A program made the translations under genes and the position numbers. Of a stretch of 64,000 bases of DNA, positions 43,906 through 52,795 are shown one piece after another (the stretch's first letter is position 1; every line of letters begins with the position of its first letter). Where the stretch lies: NCBI RefSeq assembly GCF_044359855.1, contig NZ_CP132291.1, forward strand, positions 2,666,001 through 2,730,000, written 5' to 3'. Source of the DNA: Rummeliibacillus pycnus_A (lineage in GTDB: Bacteria; Bacillota; Bacilli; Bacillales_A; Planococcaceae). The notes under the pieces were generated by a model, which had not been told where the DNA came from, made no database searches, and saw nothing but the letters and a program-made list of their open reading frames with translations.

Positions 43906-45060
43906 ATGGATGCTTATACACAACCTATTAATGTTGCTATTGTTGCATTTATACTATTGGCATTTGTGATTTGGATTCCATGGCTTATTTATACATATCG
44001 CAAATATGGATTTTTGCCATTGTCTACGACGTTAATTTCATTTTCATTTATTTTTTACTTTTTCTCAGCACTATTTCTAGTAATATTACCTTTACCATCA
44101 ATTCGAGATACTTGTTCAATGCAAGAACCTGAAACACAGCATTATTCTTTAGTTCCGTTCAGATTTATTTCCGATATTTTTGAAAACAGTGGAATTGTTT
44201 GGACACAACCATGGACATATGTACATTTATTTGAACAAACTGCTTTTTATCAAGCGTTCTTTAACTTCCTGTTGTTAATACCATTTGGTGTCTATTTGCG
44301 CCATTTCTTAAAGCAAAAGAAACAGTGGGCAATAGCTCTTGGCATCACATTTGTGTTGACATTATTTTACGAAATGACACAAGTGACAGGGATTTTTGGC
44401 TATTATAATTGTGCATATCGTATTTTTGATGTGGATGATCTACTATTAAATACACTGGGTGGGATTGTAGGATTTTTCATTGCACCAGCAGTATTAGCGC
44501 TATTCCCATCAAAGAAAAAAATCAATGAAAAGGCAGATATCTTATTAAAATTAGATGAAGTTGGATCGATGTCAGTGCTAATAGCGATTGCCATGGATTT
44601 ATTTTGCACTGATATTGCGACACAAATTTTCTTACATTATACGAGTGTAAACGAAGTGTATGAATTCCTTGTTCGTTCTGTCTCACTATTTGTATTCTTC
44701 TTTGTGATCCCAATACTTTGGAATGGTCGAACAATCGGAACATTTATAATGCGTTTCCGATATGATAGTAAAGTAAGTCGCAGTGCAACTGTGTATCGCT
44801 TATTTAAACGTTTTGTAGCGATTTATGTAACATTTTTTATTACCTTTGTGATTAAAGTCTTAAATCAATCTCAAATCTCAATGGATTCACCTTACTATCA
44901 CGTTTCTTATTTCCTTCAAATTGGAACAATGATGTTGTATGGTATCGTCACGATTGTACTGTTTATCCATATCATGTTAGTTGTATTTGGGAAAGGTAAA
45001 CGACGTTTCTATTGTGATGAAGCATCTGATTTATATACGACAAAAAAAGATAAATTCTAG
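43906..45060 (+). CDS. VanZ-family protein with RDD domain
   Basis: 384 aa from ATG 43906 (AAGGAG upstream); the frame extends left into the hairpin but lacks a site. The N-terminal VanZ-like domain (about 1-215) has FNFLLLIPFGVYLRHFL, FYEMTQVTGIFGYYNCAYRI and DDLLLNTLGG. The C-terminal RDD domain (about 230-365) has NGRTIGTFIMRFRYDS. VanZ proteins give low-level teicoplanin tolerance in some contexts; RDD domains occur in transporters. Role here unknown. Confidence 0.85.
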   Translation: MDAYTQPINVAIVAFILLAFVIWIPWLIYTYRKYGFLPLSTTLISFSFIFYFFSALFLVILPLPSIRDTCSMQEPETQHYSLVPFRFISDIFENSGIVWTQPWTYVHLFEQTAFYQAFFNFLLLIPFGVYLRHFLKQKKQWAIALGITFVLTLFYEMTQVTGIFGYYNCAYRIFDVDDLLLNTLGGIVGFFIAPAVLALFPSKKKINEKADILLKLDEVGSMSVLIAIAMDLFCTDIATQIFLHYTSVNEVYEFLVRSVSLFVFFFVIPILWNGRTIGTFIMRFRYDSKVSRSATVYRLFKRFVAIYVTFFITFVIKVLNQSQISMDSPYYHVSYFLQIGTMMLYGIVTIVLFIHIMLVVFGKGKRRFYCDEASDLYTTKKDKF

Positions 45061-45133
45061 ATATTTACAAAATTGTATTATCAGTGTTTTGATGATAATA
45101 TGTATGTAGTTTTCTTTACAAGGAGGAATCTCA

Positions 45134-45211
45134 ATGGTCGCATTATACAGTAATGCATACTCTAGAAGACAAAACTTCATGGCTAAAGAAATCTCCATCG
45201 AAGATTTGTAA
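45134..45211 (+). CDS. Short upstream ORF (25 aa), candidate leader peptide of the FusB-like gene
   Basis: ATG at 45134 has AAGGAGGAA 5-6 bases before it, among the best ribosome binding sites in the area. It encodes 25 residues (MVALYSNAYSRRQNFMAKEI then SIEDL) and ends with TAA 105 bases before the fusB-like gene. The interval contains a stem, TTTAGGC (45266-45272) with GCCTAAA (45291-45297), just ahead of the fusB Shine-Dalgarno. I infer a leader peptide for attenuation. Alternatively it is an independent small protein. Confidence 0.5.
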   Translation: MVALYSNAYSRRQNFMAKEISIEDL

Positions 45212-45316
45212 ATGTCTTGGACAATATAATTGAATAATTTTTCCAACGGCAAAATGGACCATTTCTTTAGGCCAATAACTAAATTTAAAAGCCTAAAAAA
45301 TTGGAGTGATTTTTAG

Positions 45317-45967
45317 ATGGAAAAACAAACAATTCAACCGTTTTTATCAGTGGCAAACTATCATTTAATAGAGCAACAATTGAATAAAATGATAAATGCG
45401 TATAACACAACAAAAGATAAAAATGTCATTCTTGCTGTACAAGGGCTCGTAGATACAGAGCTAACGGAAAATCTGGATCTTGACCCTGATCAATTAAAAC
45501 TAATTGATCAAATATACAATATTAGGGACCATACTCAGAGTGATGTATTTTTAGAAAGCTTAAAGCTGTATGTCATTCCGTTTAAAGCAGTGACAGCAAG
45601 TAAGCTAAAAAGCCTTTTTAAAAAAGAAAAGAAATTAAAACTACCTAAACTAGAAAGTATGGATTTTCATCAGATCTGCTATCTAACTTGGGACGATGTT
45701 AGTACACATCGTAAGTATATAGTGCTTGAACAACAAGGAAAGCTTAAAGCTATTAAAGGGAACATCGATACCAACGTAATTAAAGGGATTTGTGCAGTTT
45801 GTAATCGCCATTCAGATGTTAGTCTGTTCACAACAAAGGTAAAAGGGCAAGTTACAGATACGTTTACAAAATACAGTAACTACATTTGTGCAGATAGTAA
45901 AAATTGCAATAAAAACATCTCAGATTTGCAAAGATTAAATGACTTTTTTGAACGTGTTACACATTAA
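45317..45967 (+). CDS. FusB/FusC-like EF-G-binding protein
   Basis: 216 aa, matching the two-domain length of FusB/FusC (about 213). These proteins bind elongation factor G and free it from ribosomes stalled by fusidic acid; chromosomal versions occur in many Firmicutes. The N-terminal half is helical (NYHLIEQQLNKMINAYNTTK), and the C-terminal half has the treble-clef zinc site with Cys159, Cys162, Cys191 and Cys197 (GICAVCNRH, ICADSKNCN). GGAG lies 10 bases before the ATG. A short ORF and hairpin upstream suggest ribosome-dependent control. A terminator follows. Confidence 0.85.
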   Translation: MEKQTIQPFLSVANYHLIEQQLNKMINAYNTTKDKNVILAVQGLVDTELTENLDLDPDQLKLIDQIYNIRDHTQSDVFLESLKLYVIPFKAVTASKLKSLFKKEKKLKLPKLESMDFHQICYLTWDDVSTHRKYIVLEQQGKLKAIKGNIDTNVIKGICAVCNRHSDVSLFTTKVKGQVTDTFTKYSNYICADSKNCNKNISDLQRLNDFFERVTH

Positions 45968-45975
45968 ATAAAAGG

Positions 45976-46014
45976 AAAGACCTCTCCAGTAAAAAATTGA
46001 GAGGTCTTTTTTTT
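45976..46014 (+). terminator. Terminator after the FusB-like gene
   Basis: A perfect 11-bp stem, AAAGACCTCTC with GAGAGGTCTTT, then a T run. Confidence 0.95.
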
Positions 46015-46187
46015 ATACAATCTTTTCTAAAGTTCAGTACCTACAACTCAGCTTTTCTCACAAAAATGGATTCGTTCTATTTCTGTATAAATTACTGAAT
46101 TACTAATACAAAATAGTGCGTTGAAAGCGTCCTGTAGAAATACTTACTTTCCTGATTAATATTTATATAAATACAATAAATTACTCA

Positions 46188-46249
46188 TTGACAGTCTACA
46201 TCAATGTGATTAGAATAATAATGTATTTTGATATTGAAATTCATTATCA
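46188..46249 (+). promoter_or_regulatory. Promoter with Fur box, iron permease operon
   Basis: TTGACA (46188-46193), 17 bp, TAGAAT (46211-46216). The Fur-like site TGATATTGAAATTCATTATCA (46229-46249) matches the 19-bp consensus GATAATGATAATCATTATC at 16 of 19 positions. It covers the start region, so iron-loaded Fur should repress. Confidence 0.85.
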
Positions 46250-46289
46250 ATTAAGTTGGAGATTATTTTATATCTTCGAGGGAGAGCCT

Positions 46290-47744
46290 ATGAGAAAAAA
46301 ATTACTATATATTATTTCTATCCTTTTATTAGTTATTGGAGTTGGAATACATAATCCTGCGTATGCTGCTGGAAATTCCAATGATGATATGAAAAAGGCT
46401 GAGAAATCTGTTGATAAAGCTATTGAATTGGCTAAAAAAGGGGACCTCTCTGAAGCAGAGAAAACCTATAACGAATATGATAAAACTTGGCGAGAAATTG
46501 AAACTGGAATAAAAAATGATTCAGCAAAAGCTTATCAAGATATTGAATCAAATATGGGACAAGTAGTCTATGCATTTACTCTTAAAAAACAAGATCAGGT
46601 AGTTCAGGCTTTAGAAGGTTTAAAGAATGTAAATGATAAATTTGCAACTGGTGGATATCCAAAAGAGAAAAGTTATAAGAAAGAGGACATTTCTTTAGAT
46701 GATTTTATTATTCTACTTCAACAAACAAAGAAAGAGATTAATAATCAAAATCAAAAGGAAGCTCTTGCGGACATAAAAAAAGCGAGTGCTAGTTGGCTAA
46801 GTGTTGAGGGAGTAGTTGTTGCACAATCTGCATCGGTCTATAGTGATTCCGAAAGAGATTTGGTGAAAATACAAGCAATGCTATCTGCTAATCCGCCAAA
46901 TTATAAACAAGCAAATGAAACAATAGAAAGTATGATCAATTATCTTACACCATTAGCCGAAAAATCTAGTTACACCTATTGGGATGCTGCAATGATCCTT
47001 ATTCGTGAAGGGCTGGAAGCATTACTTGTCGTAATTGCCTTGATGTCTTTTGTACAGAAATCAGGCGAAACAAGAGGGAAGAAATGGATTTGGAGTGGCG
47101 TTCTAAGTGGATTTGGAGTTAGTATCATTCTTGCACTAATAGTCAAATTCGTGATATCTTCCGGAGCGTTTGGTAATAATAATGCACTTATTGCTGGCTG
47201 GACAGGAGTATTTGCAGCGGTCATGTTATTGTATATGAGCTATTGGCTTCATAGCCAATCAAATATTGCTGATTGGAATCGATATATTCGTGAAAAAAGT
47301 CAAGCAGCATTATCTACTGGAAAACTTGTTTCACTTGGCGTTTTAGCTTTTCTAGCAGTATTCCGAGAAGGAACAGAGACTGTCCTATTTTATATTGGAA
47401 TGGCAAGCCAAATTAAGCTTCAGTCACTTCTATTTGGTTTTCTAATAGGAGCAGCTATCCTAGGAATCATAGCCTTTTTAATGATATATGTAGGCTTAAA
47501 GTTACCGCTTCGACCATTCTTTATGGTATCAAGCCTAATTGTATTTTATCTTTGCATTAAGTTTACTGGAATGGGCATTCATAGCCTACAATTAGCTGGA
47601 TTAATTCCAACAACTAATGTTGAAAGTATTCCAAGCATTGAATTTTTCGCTTTATACCCTTCTTGGGAGAGCGCCATTCCTCAAATGATTCTTATTCTTG
47701 TGGCTGTTGCCATCATTCTAGTAAAAAAATTTAAAAAACAATAA
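46290..47744 (+). CDS. efeU: High-affinity iron permease, FTR1/EfeU family
   Basis: 484 aa from ATG 46290 (GGGAGAG upstream). Signal-like segment (1-25, ending AYAAGN), a helical extracytoplasmic domain (about 26-230), then seven membrane helices carrying two REXXE iron motifs: LIREGLEALLVVIAL and FREGTETVLFYIG. The length and layout match B. subtilis YwbL/EfeU (about 480 aa). EfeU normally works with EfeO and EfeB; neither is encoded next to it, only a 125-aa lipoprotein. Fur box upstream. Confidence 0.9.
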   Translation: MRKKLLYIISILLLVIGVGIHNPAYAAGNSNDDMKKAEKSVDKAIELAKKGDLSEAEKTYNEYDKTWREIETGIKNDSAKAYQDIESNMGQVVYAFTLKKQDQVVQALEGLKNVNDKFATGGYPKEKSYKKEDISLDDFIILLQQTKKEINNQNQKEALADIKKASASWLSVEGVVVAQSASVYSDSERDLVKIQAMLSANPPNYKQANETIESMINYLTPLAEKSSYTYWDAAMILIREGLEALLVVIALMSFVQKSGETRGKKWIWSGVLSGFGVSIILALIVKFVISSGAFGNNNALIAGWTGVFAAVMLLYMSYWLHSQSNIADWNRYIREKSQAALSTGKLVSLGVLAFLAVFREGTETVLFYIGMASQIKLQSLLFGFLIGAAILGIIAFLMIYVGLKLPLRPFFMVSSLIVFYLCIKFTGMGIHSLQLAGLIPTTNVESIPSIEFFALYPSWESAIPQMILILVAVAIILVKKFKKQ

Positions 47745-47778
47745 CTAACAGTAGTCATATAGAAAGAAGGAAAAAGTC

Positions 47779-48156
47779 ATGAAAAAAATAACATCAATGG
47801 TTTTATCAATTGGATTTGCAAGTGCGTTATTACTAGCTGGTTGTGGTTCGAATAATAACAATGCAGTTTCTGATGGGGTCAATAAAATGCTTGATACAAC
47901 TGAACAATTATCAAAAGCAATTGATAGTGGAGATCAAGCGAAAGTAAAAGAAGTTGGACCGAAATTAGAAGATCAATGGAAAGTTTTTGAAGATGATGTG
48001 AAGAAAGATAATAAAGATCTTTATGCCAAAGTTGAAAAGTATCTTGATCCAACGATTGCAGGTTCAGAAGCGCCTACTTTGGATAAAAAAGCATTGGGTT
48101 CTTTAAATGATAAACTTACTGATGCACTGAAGGAATTAGCTGATAAAACGAAGTAA
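47779..48156 (+). CDS. Small helical lipoprotein partner of the iron permease
   Basis: 125 aa. Signal peptide with lipobox LLAGC (Cys at 22). The mature part is helical and resembles the extracytoplasmic repeat unit of the FTR1 protein just upstream: QWKVFEDDVKKDNKDLYAKV compares with KTWREIETGIKNDSAKAYQD there. It lies 34 bases after efeU and before the terminator, so it is in the same Fur-controlled operon. A likely periplasmic-side iron-binding or docking subunit substituting for EfeO (inference). Confidence 0.78.
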   Translation: MKKITSMVLSIGFASALLLAGCGSNNNNAVSDGVNKMLDTTEQLSKAIDSGDQAKVKEVGPKLEDQWKVFEDDVKKDNKDLYAKVEKYLDPTIAGSEAPTLDKKALGSLNDKLTDALKELADKTK

Positions 48157-48174
48157 ATTAACTATTATATTGGT

Positions 48175-48209
48175 AAAAAAGCCGAAGCTACAGTGCTTTG
48201 GCTTTTTTT
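48175..48209 (+). terminator. Terminator of the iron permease operon
   Basis: AAAGCCGAAGC pairs with GCTTTGGCTTT across a short loop, followed by T residues. Confidence 0.88.
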
Positions 48210-48279
48210 GTATTAAGATGATTGGCACATAGAAGATTTCCTTTTCATCAGTAAACCATTAGATGATGATGCATTAACT

Positions 48280-48497
48280 TGTGGATAAACTATTTTAAAA
48301 TAAATTTTCTGTACACAGTTAACAAAAAACTTATGCACAAAATGTTAATAACAGAGTAATAAAAGGGGATAAAACCATTTTATCCACATGCTTATCAAAT
48401 TTTTGCGCATAGCATGCTGGCATTTTGGATAAAAATTAACAGTATCCATTAACATAGTCTAAATTTATCCACATGGATTAGCTCTTATTGTGGATGG
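48280..48497. other. Cluster of DnaA boxes
   Basis: Three perfect TTATCCACA boxes lie in a 400-base gap: 48280-48288 (minus strand), 48380-48388 and 48465-48473 (plus). Near-consensus copies are TTATGCACA at 48331-48339 and TTATCCAAA (minus strand, 48424-48432), plus a weaker one at 48489-48497. The surrounding sequence is AT-rich. No dnaA/dnaN gene is nearby, so this is not the standard oriC but resembles a DnaA-titrating or regulatory cluster. Confidence 0.7.
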
Positions 48498-48610
48498 ATC
48501 TTTCGCGATAGTAATTGGTGCAAAACGAAACAGTGAATTTCTTATTGAAACTTTTTTTGGGGGTTTTCGTAAATATAGTAGAGCAACAATAAACTTAGGA
48601 GGAATGCTTT

Positions 48611-49225
48611 ATGTTAAAAAAACTAGCATCCGATGCACTTGGATTATCTGATATTGGGGTCGTTGTACCAAAAGAGGATTTCGATAAAACAGAGGCAGAT
48701 GATTTTGTTAAGCATGAATCAGGAGAAGTTGTGTATTTCTTGATTAAAACGAAGTCAGATGAATACTGTTTTACAAATCAAGCATTAATCCATGTTGATG
48801 GTGACTCAGCGATCAGTAAAAAGCGTCTATTAAAACGATATGATTACGAACATAGCACAATATCAGATGTAATGTTAGAAACAGCAGGTACGATTGATTT
48901 AGATATTGAAATTAAATTCACAATTGATAACATACCGATGTCAATTGATATTCATAAAAAATTTGATACTGAAATCAAAGATCTTTATAAAGCATTCCAT
49001 ACAATTTCAGTAGAAATGCTTCAAAATAAGAAAAACTTCGAAATCGCACAAAATAGTTTAAGCTATGCAGCACAATCTATCGGAAAAATAGAATCAAAAG
49101 AAGTAACACCTGCACAATCATTCGAACAAATTACACGGTTTGCAAATGATTGGGCGTTAAAAAACAAAGAACAATATATGAAAAAAGATTATGGTGACGT
49201 GTTTGAATTGTATATTAATCATTAA
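48611..49225 (+). CDS. YvbH-like PH-domain protein
   Basis: 204 aa. N-terminal bacterial PH domain (about 5-120: YFLIKTKSDEYCFTNQALIH, DGDSAISKKRLLKRYDYEHS, GTIDLDIEIKFTIDNIPMSI) and a C-terminal helical oligomerisation region (QNSLSYAAQSIGKIESKEVT). This is the arrangement of B. subtilis YvbH. Function unknown. TAGGAGGAAT gives a strong ribosome site. Confidence 0.82.
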   Translation: MLKKLASDALGLSDIGVVVPKEDFDKTEADDFVKHESGEVVYFLIKTKSDEYCFTNQALIHVDGDSAISKKRLLKRYDYEHSTISDVMLETAGTIDLDIEIKFTIDNIPMSIDIHKKFDTEIKDLYKAFHTISVEMLQNKKNFEIAQNSLSYAAQSIGKIESKEVTPAQSFEQITRFANDWALKNKEQYMKKDYGDVFELYINH

Positions 49226-49238
49226 TATCGTATTTGAG

Positions 49239-49535
49239 GGGAGCTGTCTCAAAAGTGAATGAATAACCCACTATTGAACATCCTTCTTACTCGAAATAAA
49301 AAACATTCTACTGTTTTTTGCTAAGCACCCCGCTAAGCGTACAAACCGCATGAGCCAACCGCGTTGCCTCAAAATGCGGAACGCGCCTGTTTAGCTTTAT
49401 TGGTCAGTTGCTCTTCACGCGAAGAGGCGCTCTTTGCATCACAGCGAGAAGGTTATCTGGTACAAAAAGCTGGCGCGTGGAGCTAGAGATGGTTCGTTCT
49501 CGTGCTCTATGTAAGGCAGGGGTGCTAATTTAATT
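49239..49535. other. GC-rich non-coding relic with an IS-end-like sequence
   Basis: After the YvbH-like gene, GGGAGCTGTCTCAAAAGTG (49239-49257) resembles the terminal inverted repeat of IS1182-type elements. From about 49325 to 49530 the sequence is markedly GC-richer than its surroundings (AACGCGCCTG, TTCACGCGAAGAGGCGC, GAGAAGGTTATCTGGTAC, AGCTGGCGCGTGGAGC). No open frame longer than about 40 codons was found. Read as a decayed mobile element or intergenic repeat. Confidence 0.45.
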
Positions 49536-49678
49536 TCTTGTACTACTTAAGGGATCACTAGACATCCCTTTTTGTCTTTATATGAGAGTATAAGTAGCGA
49601 ATATAAACTATGGGCATTCTTTAAAACAAGCTATTAGGTTTGGATAATATTTCATATAACGGAGCCAAATAAAAAAGA

Positions 49679-49764
49679 GTCTTCAGCTTTTAAGCTAAAG
49701 ACCCAAAATTAGGTTTAAACTCACACGAAGTTCAGATTTTATTTAGAAATAAAATACTGAACTT
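49679..49764. repeat. Two successive hairpins in a gene-free stretch
   Basis: GTCTTCAGCTTTTAAGCTAAAGAC (49679-49702) is one hairpin. AAGTTCAGATTTTATTT with AATAAAATACTGAACTT (49728-49764) is a second, with 17-bp arms and one bulge. The rest of 49536-49854 is AT-rich with no gene. They may terminate the leftward gene at 49855. Confidence 0.5.
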
Positions 49765-49854
49765 TAGGATTTTATCATACTATCAATGCGTGTTCAAGTA
49801 TTGTATAGATATTGACACAACAATGTTAATTGTTACTAAATTAAAGATTCCTTC

Positions 49855-50331
49855 TTATTTGTTTACCTTCTTAGGCTTTTCATAACTAAAAACAGCTACA
49901 ACAACATACAGCAATAAGAAAAGAATGAAAGTGCCAGCCCATGTTACATCAATACGCTCAAAACCAGCAACGATGAACTTTTTAAAGAGTACAACACTAA
50001 TAGCAAATTGCATAATAGTACTAATAGTATCTACTGATTTCGTCAATTTTATATTGCAACTTGCAATAATAAATAAGCAGAACAAATCAAGTAAGATAAT
50101 CATAGAAAAGATTAATATGATAAACCAACCAAAGTAGAAAAGATCTTGGTACCATTTTTCGAAAATATCAATACTCGCTAGATTGAATTTAGCCAGTATA
50201 TTATATAAACCGTAAAAACCAAAGTAAGGCACTGAAATGGCCAAAGTAAGTGAAATAGCTAAAATAGCAATAATTAGTAACAAAGCTGACCATCCAGAAA
50301 CACGAATTTTAATCTTTTTATTTCTAAACAT
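49855..50331 (-). CDS. Four-helix membrane protein, possibly YrvL-like
   Basis: 158 aa with four transmembrane helices (about 15-45, 65-90, 100-125, 132-152), basic N-terminus and C-terminus. The general size and the YFGFYGLYNILAKF segment are reminiscent of the YrvL regulatory membrane protein family, but I could not verify this. Monocistronic, with AAGGGAT before the ATG. Confidence 0.6.
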   Translation of the reverse strand: MFRNKKIKIRVSGWSALLLIIAILAISLTLAISVPYFGFYGLYNILAKFNLASIDIFEKWYQDLFYFGWFIILIFSMIILLDLFCLFIIASCNIKLTKSVDTISTIMQFAISVVLFKKFIVAGFERIDVTWAGTFILFLLLYVVVAVFSYEKPKKVNK

Positions 50332-50572
50332 AGAAATCCCTTCTTCACCTAATAAAATAGGTATCTATTCATTGTTATTAGAAGTTTTAAATCTCAATCT
50401 ATCACATTATAGAACAGTAGCGATGACATTGCACATGAATTGTTACAGAAACTTAATTCGCTTGTTAGATAATCATACTCTTACTACATGGTACTATAAA
50501 ACTGTCTAGAAAAAACCTTAAAGATATTGGAAATATACATATGATACTAATTGAATAGAGACAGGTGAAGTT

Positions 50573-52492
50573 ATGTTAAGAAATACAAAATGGTGGATGC
50601 CTTTTGCTTTAGCGCTTTGTATAGTTGCTTACAACCCTCACAATGCTTCGGCGATAGAACCAGAGTATAAAGAAGTGATGATTGTTTACAGCAATGCAGC
50701 AGGAAAACAGCAAATTATGAAATTAGCATCCTCTATTGAGAATCATTTTGACTTATTAAATATTGTGCAAGGGAATTTTAGTGCAAATAATCTAGCACTT
50801 TTAAAACAATCGCAAGATATTAAAGTAATTGAGAAAAAGCCGGCAACTATAGAAACAAAGGGTGCGTCCTTAAAGGGCATTATTCCATTAGCGAATATGC
50901 GAATGTTGGGCGTTCAAAATGCGTGGAATCAAAACTTAACAGGACGAGGCGTTAAAGTAGCAACCTTTGATACTGGTGTAGCTAACATTCCTGCATTAGC
51001 TAATGTCAAAAAGTATTCCTTTGTTGAAGATGATCCTGCAACTCCTGATGATGAAAGTTCACCATTAGATACAGATGGACATGGAACTGCTGTTGCAGGA
51101 ATTATAGCTGGTCAAGTAAGCAAACCTCTAGCAGATGGTTACTTAGTCGGTTTAGCGCCAGATGTAGAATTATACAGTGTTAAAGTTTTTGATCCTACTG
51201 GTGCAAAAATGGAAACAATTCTAAAAGCTGTGGAATGGGCTATAGAAAATAATATCGATATCATCAATATGTCACTTGGTACGGAACAAGATGATCCCAT
51301 ACTCTATCAAGCCATTAAAAAGGCAAATACAGCTGGCATTACAATGGTTGCAGCAGCTGGTAATGAAGGCAATGCACATGATGTTGACTATCCAGCAAAA
51401 TATAGTGAAGTAATTGCCGTATCATCAATCGATAATGCTAAAATGCTATGGAAGAAATCCAATACAGGAAGCCAGGTAGAATATACTGCACCTGGTGTAA
51501 ATATTTATACACTGAGTCCAACAAGATCCTATGTACAAATGTCAGGCACATCCATGTCGGCACCACATGTTACAGGAATGATTGCATTACTAAAGCAGCA
51601 ATATCCAACCTATACCCCTAGTGAACTACGTCATGTAATACGAAATTACACGATTGATTTAGGAAATAAAGGAAGGGATTCTTTATTCGGTTATGGAATA
51701 CTAAATACAGCTATAACGAACCCGAGCAATGTTAGCAAATTGTCTGCGCTAAATATTAAGAAAACATCAGCAACCTTGCACTATGAGATAGCACAAAATG
51801 CCATTGTTCCAGTAGGGAAATATCGAATAGAAGTAACAGGCAAGAAAGCAATCACAACAACAGATACGAATTATGTATTAACAAACTTAAAACAAGGCAC
51901 AATGTATCATGCAAAAGTAACAACAATCAGCACAATCGGTAAAGAATCTACTGGCAAAACAATTCAATTTACAACAGCAAAAGATTCTGCATCCAAAATC
52001 TATGTAAGTAAAAATAAAACGATGATTAATAATGTTGTAAAGAAGATCAACAAAGGAAAGAAACTGAGTTTGAAATCGGAATTCTTGCCACTTTACACGG
52101 TATACAGCGATTTAACTACTTCTCAAAAAAAGGCTGTTAAAAAATACCGTGAAAAGCTAAATTTAATTGCAATTTCAACAACGGCAAAGTCAACACAAGT
52201 AAAAGCAACAAATTTATCACAGATGAAAAAGAAAAAATATACAACGATTACGTTTAAAACAGCCATTAAACCATCCACTTTAAAATCGAACCATATTTAT
52301 GTGAATTTTTCAGGTAAAAATTTGAATACCTTTACATTATCAAAAAGCAAAAAAGGCAAAACGATTAAATTATCAACGAAGAAAGCACTTGCTGCAGGAA
52401 ACTACGTGATTATCATCGATCAAAAAGGGTTAAAAACATCTAAAGGTAAAGCAGTTAAAAAGCCAATAGCAGTGAAATTTACTGTGAAATAA
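50573..52492 (+). CDS. Secreted subtilisin-like serine protease (S8) with C-terminal beta domains
   Basis: 639 aa. Signal peptide (1-28, ending ASA), inhibitor-type propeptide (about 30-105), and the subtilase domain (about 112-380) with Asp133 (FDTGV), His170 (DGHGTAVAG) and Ser327 (GTSMSAPH). A fibronectin-III-like domain (about 385-470) and a C-terminal Ig-like domain (about 535-639, TTITFKTAIKPSTLKSNHIY) of the SbsA/S-layer type follow. The C-terminus is strongly basic, which could favour binding to the cell wall. Terminator at 52548. Confidence 0.93.
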   Translation: MLRNTKWWMPFALALCIVAYNPHNASAIEPEYKEVMIVYSNAAGKQQIMKLASSIENHFDLLNIVQGNFSANNLALLKQSQDIKVIEKKPATIETKGASLKGIIPLANMRMLGVQNAWNQNLTGRGVKVATFDTGVANIPALANVKKYSFVEDDPATPDDESSPLDTDGHGTAVAGIIAGQVSKPLADGYLVGLAPDVELYSVKVFDPTGAKMETILKAVEWAIENNIDIINMSLGTEQDDPILYQAIKKANTAGITMVAAAGNEGNAHDVDYPAKYSEVIAVSSIDNAKMLWKKSNTGSQVEYTAPGVNIYTLSPTRSYVQMSGTSMSAPHVTGMIALLKQQYPTYTPSELRHVIRNYTIDLGNKGRDSLFGYGILNTAITNPSNVSKLSALNIKKTSATLHYEIAQNAIVPVGKYRIEVTGKKAITTTDTNYVLTNLKQGTMYHAKVTTISTIGKESTGKTIQFTTAKDSASKIYVSKNKTMINNVVKKINKGKKLSLKSEFLPLYTVYSDLTTSQKKAVKKYREKLNLIAISTTAKSTQVKATNLSQMKKKKYTTITFKTAIKPSTLKSNHIYVNFSGKNLNTFTLSKSKKGKTIKLSTKKALAAGNYVIIIDQKGLKTSKGKAVKKPIAVKFTVK

Positions 52493-52547
52493 CTTCATAC
52501 AAAATAATATTCTTTCGTCCTTTAAAACAACAGGTTTTATTGAAAAA

Positions 52548-52581
52548 TGCTAAATTTCTTAGGGGAATTTAGCGTTTTTTT
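52548..52581 (+). terminator. Terminator after the subtilase
   Basis: GCTAAATT-TCTTAGGGG-AATTTAGC followed by seven T. The rest of 52582-52790 has only tiny frames of 23-26 codons that I do not trust. Confidence 0.9.
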
Positions 52582-52795
52582 ATTTTGTAGGTGATGATAA
52601 TTTTGTTTGATGAACATCAAGTGATTCATCATGAAAGAAGAAAAATTATTAAGTCTACTAGATAAAGAAGCCAACAATATAAGGATTAATAAAAATAGCA
52701 ACATAGATTAAAGTGATATAGGGTTGATAATCAATGTGAAATTCCTATATTCTTCTAACTTTTTAAAAATTTTAGTTTCATTTTCGCGAAAATAT

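Noticed and set aside
52593..52711. Two overlapping 23-26 codon ORFs before bioY
   Set aside because: Different frames of the same AT-rich segment, with weak ribosome sites and no family match.
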